A stretch of 64,000 nucleotides of DNA from the NCBI RefSeq assembly GCF_000423165.1, contig NZ_AUHL01000007.1:124001-188000 (forward strand), written 5' to 3'. Both the position numbers and the translations under genes were made by a program. Each line of letters starts with the position of its first letter. The first letter of the stretch is position 1. The DNA is from Pseudidiomarina sediminum DSM 21906. GTDB lineage: Bacteria > Pseudomonadota > Gammaproteobacteria > Enterobacterales > Alteromonadaceae. The notes under the pieces were generated by a model. That model saw only the letters and a program-made list of their open reading frames with translations. It ran no database searches and had not been told where the DNA came from. Below are positions 28,044 to 36,588 of the stretch, piece by piece.

Positions 28044-28577
28044 ATGACGAATAGTGTTTATATCGCGACCAGCTTAGATGGTTACATTGCCGATAAAAAT
28101 GGCGGTTTGGACTGGCTCGAAAGCGTACCGAATCCAGAAAATGTAGATATTGGCTGGGCTGATTTTATCGCGCACATTGATGCGTTGGTGATGGGGCGTA
28201 CTACCTTCGAAACCGTTTGTGGTTTCGATATGGAATGGCCCTATACTAAGCCTGTCTTCGTGTTAAGCAATACCATGCATGCTATTCCAATTGCATATCA
28301 AGGGAAAGCCGAATGCCTCCCTGGACCTTTAGAGCAGGTTGTTGAGACGTTGCACCAGCGGGGCTTCAAAAACCTCTACATTGACGGCGGGAAGACCATT
28401 CAGGGATTCCTTCAGGCGGACTTAATTGATGACTTGATTATTACGCGCATTCCGGTAGTGCTTGGTGGCGGAATACCGCTGTTTGGTTCGCTCTCCGAGC
28501 ATTTAATGTTTGAACATGTGAGTACTAAAGTAGCCTTGAATGAGCTTGTTCAAACGCACTATCGACGTAAGCGCTAA
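28044..28577 (+). CDS. RibD C-terminal / dihydrofolate reductase-like protein
   Basis: 177 residues of the dihydrofolate-reductase superfamily (RibD_C type): TNSVYIATSLDGYIADKNGGLDWL at the start, then ALVMGRTTFETV, and LYIDGGKTIQGFLQADLIDDLIITRIPVVLGGGIPLF. Such YwjB/YyaP-like proteins bind NAD(P)H, but their substrates are unknown. It is probably not the housekeeping DHFR. The gene lies in the accessory patch beside GNAT genes and ends at a bidirectional terminator. Confidence 0.85.
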   Translation: MTNSVYIATSLDGYIADKNGGLDWLESVPNPENVDIGWADFIAHIDALVMGRTTFETVCGFDMEWPYTKPVFVLSNTMHAIPIAYQGKAECLPGPLEQVVETLHQRGFKNLYIDGGKTIQGFLQADLIDDLIITRIPVVLGGGIPLFGSLSEHLMFEHVSTKVALNELVQTHYRRKR

Positions 28578-28609
28578 TTGAGTCCACAACAACAAGTGAT
28601 TAGAGAATA

Positions 28610-28647
28610 AAAAAACCGCAGGTGAGTGATCACTTGCGGTTTTTTTA
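28610..28647. terminator. Bidirectional rho-independent terminator
   Basis: AAAAAAACCGCA and TGCGGTTTTTTT flank a further pairing GGTGA / TCACT, giving a long hairpin with an A-run on one side and a T-run on the other. It serves the convergent genes ending at 28577 (+) and 28663 (-). Confidence 0.9.
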
Positions 28648-28662
28648 TATCAACGCTTGCGC

Positions 28663-29142
28663 TTAGTTGCTTGGCTGATGTTTTTCCATGAACGGCTGCA
28701 AGCGCTCCATCAGTTTCGCTTGGCTCTTTTGTGCTTCTTCCATACCGATACGCGCACCGGCTTGCATCAACTCAGGGGCAAGTTCGATGAACTTCTGACC
28801 AGCTTCGCTTGAATAAAAGTCGATAAGTGCATCAATTTCAGCTTTGCTGAAGCTCTCGGCATAGAGTTGTGCCGCTTGCTTGGTGATGCTGTCATGATCG
28901 ATGTCGTTAAAGAACCAGTCTTTGTAAATCTTGGTCAATTCTTGCTTTTCGTCTGCGTTGAGCTGCAAGCCTTGGGCAATTTGATCCAGCATTGGCATCA
29001 TGGCGTCAAAGCCACCGGTCATTTGCTTTTCAATTTCCATCACGTCCATCAGTTCGTAAACGGAATCCATTTTGGCATCCGCCATCGCGCTGAATGGGCT
29101 TGCCAATGCGGCAACAAGAACTAGTTTAGGTAAAAATTTCAC
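28663..29142 (-). CDS. Exported DUF2059-domain protein
   Basis: 159-residue protein with a signal peptide (to about AMA, residue 22), then an alpha-helical domain containing YELMDVMEIEKQMTGGFDAMMP and DALIDFYSSEAGQKFIELAPELMQ. The second segment is the signature of DUF2059. The location is periplasmic; the function is not known. It shares strand and short spacing (20 bp) with the exported protein upstream at 29163-30095. Confidence 0.83.
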   Translation of the reverse strand: MKFLPKLVLVAALASPFSAMADAKMDSVYELMDVMEIEKQMTGGFDAMMPMLDQIAQGLQLNADEKQELTKIYKDWFFNDIDHDSITKQAAQLYAESFSKAEIDALIDFYSSEAGQKFIELAPELMQAGARIGMEEAQKSQAKLMERLQPFMEKHQPSN

Positions 29143-29162
29143 GAGAACTCCTTGGTTTTGAA

Positions 29163-30095
29163 TTACTGGAAGTGAATTCCAGTGATGTCGTATTCGTAGA
29201 TATAACGTTTGCCGTGTGCATCAGCAAAGTAAAATTCCATCTCGATGGTATCATCGAGGGCGTTGTTGTGGTCAAGTAACTCGACTAAAAACCAATACGT
29301 CGGTGGACGGTTAATTTGCTCGAACTTGCGCTCTTTGACGACTTTAAACTTGGTTGGGTAGCCAATGCGCTCGAAATACGCGAACAATGTTTTTAAGCCG
29401 CGCTCATAGATACCTTTGTTTCGTTCGGGGGAACGAGGGTCAAGGTGTTGCATTAATCCAAAGCGATTTTTAATACCGACATCGTTGATAAAAGATTGAA
29501 TAATATCAAGGTGTGGTTTGACATCTTTAGGTTGGGTATTGCTTACCGCCTCTTTAAGTTTGGCCGAGGTTGGGTAGATGACGTCCATGTAGTGGTCCAT
29601 GCTGACCATCGGGCTCATGTACTCAATAAATGTCAGTGGGCCTTTTTCATATTCCGCTTTAAAGGTCGCGTAACTGTCGTCCAGATGGTCTGAGTAATTC
29701 TGGAAAAACTGGTATCCCGAGGCATGGTCAAGGTGTCTGAAGTCTGAGATATCGACCAATTCAGAGAACAGTAAGGTGTCGAAATTAATAAAGTTCTTCT
29801 GGTTACTGAAAATGAAAACATCGTTGGTCCAACGCTTGTCGCCTTTTTCGATAATCAGCATGAACTCATAAAAGACTTTATCTTGTTCGGGCATAAAATT
29901 GAGGCGTTGTTTATCGACAGCATGATAGGTGTTTGCTGTGATGCCTTCGCTAAGTTCAATTTTATACTCTTCGCCTAAGGCTAAAATTTCATCAGCAATT
30001 TCGATGTTGATGTAGTTTTTAGCGATGGCGGAACTGCAAAACAGTAGCGAAATAGAGACGAGTAGACTAAAAAGCAAGCTAGCGCGCTTTGGCAT
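29163..30095 (-). CDS. Exported protein of unknown function
   Basis: 310 residues from the ATG at 30095, chosen because AGGA lies 8-12 bp upstream and the protein then starts with a clean signal peptide (MPKRASLLFSLLVSISLLFCSSAIA). The mature part is mixed alpha/beta, rich in Tyr, Phe and Asp, with segments HYMDVIYPTSAKLKEAV and RGLKTLFAYFERIGYPTKF. I recognise no catalytic motif or family. It may be co-transcribed with the DUF2059 gene. The sequence is AT-richer than the core genes. Confidence 0.7.
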   Translation of the reverse strand: MPKRASLLFSLLVSISLLFCSSAIAKNYINIEIADEILALGEEYKIELSEGITANTYHAVDKQRLNFMPEQDKVFYEFMLIIEKGDKRWTNDVFIFSNQKNFINFDTLLFSELVDISDFRHLDHASGYQFFQNYSDHLDDSYATFKAEYEKGPLTFIEYMSPMVSMDHYMDVIYPTSAKLKEAVSNTQPKDVKPHLDIIQSFINDVGIKNRFGLMQHLDPRSPERNKGIYERGLKTLFAYFERIGYPTKFKVVKERKFEQINRPPTYWFLVELLDHNNALDDTIEMEFYFADAHGKRYIYEYDITGIHFQ

Positions 30096-30239
30096 GATGA
30101 CATCCTGTGTGAAAGCGAAAAAGCGATCCTGCCGCATGATGCGTCAGGATCGCTTGGAAAAGGCGGTGTCGTAAGGTTTACCCCTACAACAGGAAGCAAA
30201 ATTTAACAGCGCTAAAAAAGTGTGTCAATTACGTTAATG

Positions 30240-30665
30240 TTAATTTTCACAGTCGGCTTGCAGCCACTTGCGCTCGGCATGCGCAATCGCTTGCCCTTCG
30301 TTGGTCATCACGGTTTTCATGGTGTAGTGCTGGTCACTGTGTAAGGTTACCGTGGTTTCAACTTGGGTCGTACGCGGACCCATTTTACAAGCCGCTTGGC
30401 CTTCAATGACCTTACCGTTGCGTTGTATGTCGATATCTTGGCAGTTAATTTCATTCCATTTCTGCTCCATCAACGCGGCAATATCTGAGGTTTCATCAGC
30501 AGATAGGCATTGTTTTACGGTCTTCTTTTCGGTGAGTTCAGCTGGCAACCCTTCGCCTTCAAGATATTTGGTCGATTCCCAGAGGCCTGGCTTAAGATCA
30601 TTGGCTAGCGCAGGCGCGGCAAGAGTCGTGAGAGCGAGTACTGGTAGTAGTTTGCGGAAAGACAT
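30240..30665 (-). CDS. Exported DUF3617-domain protein
   Basis: 141-residue periplasmic protein: signal peptide MSFRKLLPVLALTTLAAPALA, then DLKPGLWESTKYLEGEG, the characteristic opening of DUF3617. Several cysteines are present (VKQCLSADET, NCQDID, AACKMG, LQADCEN) and could form disulfides. The function is unknown in the family. It is a single gene; a 144-bp gap separates it from the downstream exported protein gene. Confidence 0.83.
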   Translation of the reverse strand: MSFRKLLPVLALTTLAAPALANDLKPGLWESTKYLEGEGLPAELTEKKTVKQCLSADETSDIAALMEQKWNEINCQDIDIQRNGKVIEGQAACKMGPRTTQVETTVTLHSDQHYTMKTVMTNEGQAIAHAERKWLQADCEN

Positions 30666-30972
30666 AGCTGTCTCCTTCTAACGGATGAGCGGAAGTCGTT
30701 GATGACGCGATACTAACGCCCTCCTAAAGTGAGGGTCAACGCGCAAGCTGTGTAGATTGTGTAAAGCTTAGATGATTGATTTTCTGCGCTAAAATTAAGT
30801 CCTTCTGGTGATGGTTGGCGCCGTTTCCATAAAAATTTCGTCTATGTGAAATACCGCGACGGTGCTACTATAATGCACTTAAATGAAGTGCTCGGTGCAC
30901 TTACCGATTCGTGTGTTGCTGGACTGAAAAGGTGACTTTTGCTCTATATTCCATCGACAGGGAGTAGCTAGT
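30666..30972. other. Intergenic region before mltF
   Basis: About 307 bp with no supported gene. It holds the putative mltF promoter and a short inverted repeat GCACTT-AAATG-AAGTGC (about 30875-30891) right after the -10 element. No RNA gene or mobile-element end was seen. Confidence 0.5.
30846..30874 (+). promoter_or_regulatory. Putative mltF promoter
   Basis: A consensus -10 TATAAT (30869-30874) with a weak -35 GTGAAA (30846-30851) at 17-bp spacing. The inverted repeat GCACTT / AAGTGC begins one base after the -10. Confidence 0.4.
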
Positions 30973-32385
30973 GTGACGCGTTTCTTTGCGTTATTAGCTC
31001 TTCTTTTTCTCGTTGGCTGTGCGCCGCAACCGCAGCCCGATCACCTCACTCAAATCCAAGAGCGCGGGGTGTTACGAGTGGGCACTTTGCTTGGCCCCAC
31101 TACCTATTACCATGATCTTGAAAGTGAAACCGGCCTTGAGTACGCATTGGCCGCTAACTTTGCTGAGCAACTCGGCGTAGAACTTGAAGTTGTCTCGCGC
31201 TATAACCTCAACGATCTCTTCACCTTACTTGACCAGCATCAGGTTGACGTGGTTGCGGCTGGACTCGATCGTACCCCCGCCCGTGATCGCCGTTATCGCT
31301 TTGGGCCACCGTATCAAGAAGTGGCACAACGCTTGGTTTATCGTCAGGGCTCGCGTGCTCGTCCTCGCGAATGGAGCCAAGTCGACGATGAAGTGGTGGT
31401 GGTGGCCGGCAGCAGTCATCATGACTGGCTGCAGCGCAATGCCAAGAATTATCCCAACTTGCGCTGGCGTGCAACGAATGAGCACGACGCTGCAGAGTTA
31501 TTACGGGCGGTGATTGATGGTGACATTGCCTTTACCATCACCGACAGCAACATTTTAGATATGCAGCGCCGCTATTTCCCGAATATCAGCGTTGCGTTTA
31601 CCGTGCGCGATGATCTTGATATCAGCTGGATGCTCGCTGCTGAACGTGACGCTTCGCTCTATGCTGAAGTGTTGAAATTCTTTGGTGAATTACGTGGCTC
31701 AGGTGAATTGGCGCGTTTGGTGGATCAGTATTTTGGTCATGCAGCGCAATTTAACTATGTCGATACCAGCGCCTTTATCAAAGCCGTACAAACCAGCTTG
31801 CCGAAGTATCGAGACTTTTTTGTCGAGCACTCGGGGCGTTTGGATTGGCGCTTACTTGCCGCTATTTCCTACCAAGAAAGCTTGTGGAACCCGCGCGCTG
31901 TCTCTCCCACAGGCGTACGGGGGTTGATGATGCTGACACTACCCACGGCAGAGGCGATGGGGGTCACCAGTCGCTTGAATCCAGAACAGAGTATTCGCGG
32001 TGGCGCACGTTACTTTGAACGCATGCACGATACCATTCCGGCGCGAATTCCTGAGCCTGACCGCACATGGTTTGCGTTAGCCGCCTATAATATTGGTTAC
32101 GGTCACCTTGAGGATGCGCGGGTTCTCACCGAGCGCCAAGGTGCGGACCCTGACCGTTGGATTGATGTGCGCAAGCGGTTACCGCTGTTGCGTCAGAAAA
32201 AGTATTACCGTCAAACGCGCTATGGTTTTGCGCGTGGTGATGAACCCGTGCGCTATGTAGGAAACATACGTCGCTATTACGATACCTTGGTGTGGTTGGA
32301 TGAGAGAGGACGCATTCCAGCGCAACCGATAGAGATTTCACTTCCTAGCGGGAGTGGAGATGAGGCCCCAGATGCGCAGCAATAA
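30973..32385 (+). CDS. mltF: Membrane-bound lytic murein transglycosylase F
   Basis: 470-residue outer-membrane lipoprotein (lipobox VGC at about residue 16). The N-terminal half is a solute-binding (SBP family 3) domain, RGVLRVGTLLGPTTYYHD to about 265. The C-terminal half is an SLT goose-lysozyme-like domain with the catalytic glutamate in AAISYQESLWNPRAVSPTGVRGLMML, then LAAYNIGYGHLEDA. It cleaves peptidoglycan to 1,6-anhydro-muropeptides. It starts with GTG after GGGAG. It neighbours purL and tadA, as in E. coli. Confidence 0.95.
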   Translation: MTRFFALLALLFLVGCAPQPQPDHLTQIQERGVLRVGTLLGPTTYYHDLESETGLEYALAANFAEQLGVELEVVSRYNLNDLFTLLDQHQVDVVAAGLDRTPARDRRYRFGPPYQEVAQRLVYRQGSRARPREWSQVDDEVVVVAGSSHHDWLQRNAKNYPNLRWRATNEHDAAELLRAVIDGDIAFTITDSNILDMQRRYFPNISVAFTVRDDLDISWMLAAERDASLYAEVLKFFGELRGSGELARLVDQYFGHAAQFNYVDTSAFIKAVQTSLPKYRDFFVEHSGRLDWRLLAAISYQESLWNPRAVSPTGVRGLMMLTLPTAEAMGVTSRLNPEQSIRGGARYFERMHDTIPARIPEPDRTWFALAAYNIGYGHLEDARVLTERQGADPDRWIDVRKRLPLLRQKKYYRQTRYGFARGDEPVRYVGNIRRYYDTLVWLDERGRIPAQPIEISLPSGSGDEAPDAQQ

Positions 32386-32491
32386 ACGACTTCCCGCTCA
32401 GACCCGTCGCCGAGCGTGGCTACGAAAACGTGACAGTTTGAAGAACCATCGTCGACAAAAGTGGTTTCGGTTGTGTGAAAAAGACGATTAA
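32360..32491 (+). CDS. Possible 43-residue highly basic protein
   Basis: A short reading frame starts at ATG 32360 inside the 3' end of mltF (overlap 26 bp) and ends TAA at 32489-32491. GGAG lies 5 bp upstream of the ATG; an inner ATG is at 32372. The product is very basic (over one third Arg/Lys, with the core TRRRAWLRKRDSLKNHRRQK) and ends in CEKDD. No family recognised. The frame fills most of the mltF-purL gap and has a plausible ribosome site, but I cannot show conservation, so it could be chance. Confidence 0.4.
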   Translation: MRPQMRSNKRLPAQTRRRAWLRKRDSLKNHRRQKWFRLCEKDD

Positions 32492-32496
32492 ACCTT

Positions 32497-32502
32497 TATA
32501 AT
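32497..32502 (+). promoter_or_regulatory. Putative purL -10 element
   Basis: A perfect TATAAT about 58 bp before the purL GTG. The upstream GTGAAA at 32475 is only a weak -35. No clear PurR palindrome is visible. Confidence 0.4.
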
Positions 32503-32560
32503 ATGCGGCTTCTTTAGTCAGTCGTTCAAGCCATCCACTGCCAACCTGGAGATTAACCCT

Positions 32561-35500
32561 GTGGAGATAGTACGCGGCGCCCCAGCCCTATCTGAGTTTC
32601 GTACCGAAAAGTTGTTAAAACGGTTACAGCAAGCTGATGTTCCTGTGCAGGATATCTACGCTGAATTCATGCACTTTGTTGATGTCACAGCTCCGCTGAA
32701 TGACGAACAGCAACAAGTGTTACGCAAATTGCTCACCTATGGTCCAGCCCTAGCGCAACATCTACCTGAAGGTCGTCTGTTGTTAGTGACACCTCGTCAG
32801 GGCACCATTTCTCCATGGTCATCTAAAGCATCGGATATTGCGCATAACTGTGGTTTACAGCAAGTCCGCCGCATCGAGCGTGGTATTGCATACTACTTAA
32901 CAGGTACGTTGAGTGATGCTGATGTCGAGCGCGCGCAAGCGATTTTGCATGATCGCATGACCGAGTCGGTGATGGATGACATGCAAGCCGCCAGTTGCTT
33001 GTTTGCCGCAGCAGAGCCTGCGCCACTTGCATCGGTAGATATCCTTGCCGGCGGTCGCGACGCGTTGGCGAAGGCGAACATCTCGATGGGTTTAGCCTTG
33101 GCAGATGATGAAGTTGATTACTTGTATGAGAACTTCACGCAACTTGGCCGTAACCCGAACGACATTGAGCTCTACATGTTTGCTCAGGCAAACTCGGAGC
33201 ATTGCCGTCACAAGATCTTCAATGCAGATTGGACCATTGATGGCAAAGAACAGATCAAATCGCTGTTCAAAATGATCAAAAATACCTATGAAGCGACCCC
33301 TGAGTATGTATTGTCAGCGTATAAAGACAATGCAGCGGTCATGGTCGGTTCAGAAGCTGGACGTTTCTATCCGTATCCAGCGGGCACGGCAGCAGCTGGT
33401 GAGTACAGCTACCACCACGAGCCTGTGCATATTTTAATGAAGGTGGAAACTCACAACCACCCAACGGCGATTTCGCCGTTCCCAGGCGCGGCAACAGGTT
33501 CAGGCGGTGAAATCCGTGATGAAGGTGCAACGGGTCGTGGTGCTAAGCCGAAAGCAGGATTGGTTGGCTTTAGTGTGTCAAACCTTCGTATTCCGGGTTT
33601 TGAACAGCCGTGGGAAGAAGATTTCGGTAAGCCAGATCGGATTGTGACGGCCCTTGAGATTATGTTGGACGGCCCACTCGGTGGTGCTGCGTTCAACAAC
33701 GAGTTTGGTCGCCCAGCCTTAACCGGTTATTTCCGTACCTTTGAAGAGCGCGTCGACAGCCATAATGGTGTTGAAGTACGTGGTTACCATAAGCCGATCA
33801 TGATTGCCGGCGGTATGGGGAACATTCGCGAAAATCACGTCGAGAAAGGTGAAATTCCAGTAGGCGCCAAGTTAGTTGTTCTTGGTGGTCCGGCGATGAA
33901 TATCGGTCTGGGTGGTGGGGCGGCATCGTCGATGACATCGGGCACCTCAAGTGAAGATTTAGACTTCGCCTCAGTTCAGCGTGACAACCCAGAAATGGAA
34001 CGTCGTTGCCAAGAGGTGATTGATCGCTGCTGGCAGTTGGGTGAGAAGAACCCGATTGCCTTTATCCACGACGTCGGTGCCGGTGGCTTGTCTAACGCTA
34101 TGCCAGAACTGGTGAGTGATGGTGGTCGCGGTGGTAAGTTCGAGCTACGTGCTATTCCAAATGATGAACCGGGCATGTCACCGTTGGCGATCTGGTGTAA
34201 CGAGTCACAAGAACGCTATGTATTGGCGATCGATGCGTCACGCATGGAAACCTTTGAAGCCATTTGTAAGCGTGAGCGCGCACCATATGCCGTTATCGGT
34301 GAAGCGATTGAAGAAGAGCACTTGTCATTAACTGACAGCCACTTCGAGAACAAGCCGATTGACTTGCCATTAGATGTGTTGCTTGGCAAGCCGCCGAAAA
34401 TGCATCGTGATGTAACCTCGCAGCGTGCAGAAGGCCAAGCCCTAGCAACCCAAGGTATTGAACTTGCTGAAGCTGCGGAGCGTTTATTGCGTTTACCAGC
34501 GATTGCTGAAAAAACCTTCTTAATTACCATTGGTGACCGTACCGTAACCGGTTTGGTTGCGCGTGACCAAATGGTCGGTCCTTGGCAGATCCCTGTCGCG
34601 GACGTTGCTGTTACAGCCGCGAGCTATGACTCCTATGCGGGTGAAGCAATGGCAATGGGTGAGCGTACGCCGTTGGCATTGTTAGACTTTGCCGCCTCAG
34701 CGAAAATGGCGGTCGGTGAAGCTTTAACCAACATTGCGGCAGCCGACATCGGTGATTTGAAGCATATTAAATTGTCAGCAAACTGGATGGCAGCAGCAGG
34801 ACACCCTGGTGAAGACGCTGGTTTGTATGAAGCTGTGAAAGCCGTCGGTGAAGAGCTTTGTCCTGAGCTAGGCATTACCATTCCAGTGGGTAAAGACTCG
34901 ATGTCGATGAAAACCCAGTGGCAAGAAAACGGTGAAGATAAAGCGGTGACGGCACCATTAAGCCTGGTGATTACTGCCTTTGGCCGCGTGCGTGATGTGC
35001 GTCGTACGGTAACGCCGCAGTTGCGTACCGATTTAGGTGAGACCAAGTTGGTGTTGATTGATCTTGGCGCTGGCCAAGGTCGTATGGGTGGTTCAGCCTT
35101 GGCGCAAGTCTATCGCCAGTTAGGTAAGGAAACCCCGACGGTAGATAAAGCTGCGCACCTTGCTGGCTTTTTCAACGCGACCCAACAGCTTATCCACGAT
35201 AAGAAGGTCGTCGCGTACCATGACCGTTCAGACGGCGGTCTGTTTGTGACTGTGGCGGAAATGGCGTTTGCCGGTAACTGTGCAGCAGCCGTTGCGCTTG
35301 ATAACGTGCATGCGGATGATTTGACTGCTTTATACAACGAAGAGCTTGGCGCGGTATTGCAAGTGCGTGCGAGTGACCTTGATAACGTATTAGCTGCCTA
35401 CGCTGACGCTGGTCTTGCGGAGATGACGCATGTGATTGGTGACGTTATGGAAGGTGACCAGTTGACCTTTTCCCGTAACGGCAATGCAGTTCTCAGCGAA

Positions 35501-36457
35501 GCGCGTAGCCATTATCGTAAAGTTTGGGCGGAAACCACGCATCAGATGCAGCGTTTGCGCGATAACCCAGCTTGTGCGGATGAAGAGTTTGCTTTGAAGC
35601 AAGATCCGAAAAACAGTGGTTTGTTTGCGGATTTGACCTTTGATACCAGTGAAGATATCGCGGCGCCTTACATCAATACCGGCCGTGACCCGATGATCGC
35701 TATCTTGCGTGAGCAGGGCGTCAACTCCCATGTGGAAATGGCTGCGGCCTTCGATCGCGCTGGTTTTGCTGCCATTGACGTGCACATGAGTGATATCTTA
35801 AGCGGTCGCATTAGTCTTGATAGCTTTGATGGCTTGGTTGCCTGTGGTGGTTTCTCGTACGGTGACGTACTAGGTGCCGGTGAAGGTTGGGCGAAGTCGA
35901 TTCTGTTTAACAGTCGTGCCCGCGATGAGTTTTCGGCGTTCTTTGAGCGTGATAAAACCTTCGCATTAGGTGTGTGTAACGGCTGTCAGATGCTGTCGAA
36001 CTTACGTGACTTGATTCCTGGTGCAGAAGCTTGGCCTCACTTTGTGACCAACCGCTCAGAACGCTTTGAAGCGCGCTTTAGTATGGTTGAAGTACAGCAA
36101 AGCCCGTCGTTGTTCTTTAACGGCATGCAAGGCTCTAAGATGCCGATTGCGGTGTCTCACGGTGAAGGACGTGCCGAGTTCAAAGGCAACAACTTAGCGA
36201 CAGTGACTGAGCAAGGTTTAGTTGCGTTACGTTATATCAATGCCAATGGCTCGGTGGCCAGTCAGTATCCAGCCAACCCGAACGGTTCACCGGAAGGTAT
36301 TACCGGTTTAACCACGCCTGACGGTCGTGTCTCGATTATGATGCCGCACCCTGAGCGTGTGTTCCGTACCGTGGCGAACAGCTGGCACCCTGACGACTGG
36401 AGTGAAGATAGCCCGTGGATGCGGATGTTCCGTAACGCGCGTGTTTATCTTGGCTAA
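32561..36457 (+). CDS. purL: Phosphoribosylformylglycinamidine synthase (large fused form)
   Basis: Converts FGAR to FGAM with glutamine and ATP in purine synthesis. 1298 residues, starting GTG, nearly collinear with E. coli PurL (1295). The N-terminal PurS-like and linker region (1-215) is followed by two AIRS-type synthetase halves with [26 protein letters not shown] and [12 protein letters not shown]. The C-terminal class I glutaminase has its nucleophile in LGVCNGCQM and the catalytic His/Glu in [11 protein letters not shown]. It ends at a strong terminator. Confidence 0.98.
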   Translation: MEIVRGAPALSEFRTEKLLKRLQQADVPVQDIYAEFMHFVDVTAPLNDEQQQVLRKLLTYGPALAQHLPEGRLLLVTPRQGTISPWSSKASDIAHNCGLQQVRRIERGIAYYLTGTLSDADVERAQAILHDRMTESVMDDMQAASCLFAAAEPAPLASVDILAGGRDALAKANISMGLALADDEVDYLYENFTQLGRNPNDIELYMFAQANSEHCRHKIFNADWTIDGKEQIKSLFKMIKNTYEATPEYVLSAYKDNAAVMVGSEAGRFYPYPAGTAAAGEYSYHHEPVHILMKVETHNHPTAISPFPGAATGSGGEIRDEGATGRGAKPKAGLVGFSVSNLRIPGFEQPWEEDFGKPDRIVTALEIMLDGPLGGAAFNNEFGRPALTGYFRTFEERVDSHNGVEVRGYHKPIMIAGGMGNIRENHVEKGEIPVGAKLVVLGGPAMNIGLGGGAASSMTSGTSSEDLDFASVQRDNPEMERRCQEVIDRCWQLGEKNPIAFIHDVGAGGLSNAMPELVSDGGRGGKFELRAIPNDEPGMSPLAIWCNESQERYVLAIDASRMETFEAICKRERAPYAVIGEAIEEEHLSLTDSHFENKPIDLPLDVLLGKPPKMHRDVTSQRAEGQALATQGIELAEAAERLLRLPAIAEKTFLITIGDRTVTGLVARDQMVGPWQIPVADVAVTAASYDSYAGEAMAMGERTPLALLDFAASAKMAVGEALTNIAAADIGDLKHIKLSANWMAAAGHPGEDAGLYEAVKAVGEELCPELGITIPVGKDSMSMKTQWQENGEDKAVTAPLSLVITAFGRVRDVRRTVTPQLRTDLGETKLVLIDLGAGQGRMGGSALAQVYRQLGKETPTVDKAAHLAGFFNATQQLIHDKKVVAYHDRSDGGLFVTVAEMAFAGNCAAAVALDNVHADDLTALYNEELGAVLQVRASDLDNVLAAYADAGLAEMTHVIGDVMEGDQLTFSRNGNAVLSEARSHYRKVWAETTHQMQRLRDNPACADEEFALKQDPKNSGLFADLTFDTSEDIAAPYINTGRDPMIAILREQGVNSHVEMAAAFDRAGFAAIDVHMSDILSGRISLDSFDGLVACGGFSYGDVLGAGEGWAKSILFNSRARDEFSAFFERDKTFALGVCNGCQMLSNLRDLIPGAEAWPHFVTNRSERFEARFSMVEVQQSPSLFFNGMQGSKMPIAVSHGEGRAEFKGNNLATVTEQGLVALRYINANGSVASQYPANPNGSPEGITGLTTPDGRVSIMMPHPERVFRTVANSWHPDDWSEDSPWMRMFRNARVYLG

Positions 36458-36476
36458 TCGCCTCTAGCGCAAATTG

Positions 36477-36502
36477 AAAAACCGCCTTCGGGCGGTTTTT
36501 TT
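36477..36502 (+). terminator. Rho-independent terminator after purL
   Basis: Stem ACCGCC / GGCGGT with TTCG loop, flanked by AAAA and TTTTTTT, 20 bp after the purL stop. Confidence 0.9.
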
Positions 36503-36541
36503 GTGTCTGTTGGCTAAGTAGTCTCGTCAGCAGCAGGCAAT

Positions 36542-36571
36542 AAAAAACCCGGCTCATTGAGCCGGGTTTTT
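36542..36571. terminator. Terminator of the Oar-like receptor gene (bidirectional)
   Basis: AAAAAACCCGGCTC / GAGCCGGGTTTTT hairpin located 18 bp beyond the stop of the minus-strand receptor gene. A-run and T-run on both sides allow use in either direction. Confidence 0.9.
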
Positions 36572-36588
36572 GCGTTCTAAGATTTAAC

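Noticed and set aside
26697-28577. Integron gene-cassette array, suggested by small GNAT and DHFR-like genes in a row
   Set aside because: No attC-like sites, integrase gene or uniform cassette orientation were seen. The repeated DNA is a relic of the acetyltransferase gene itself.
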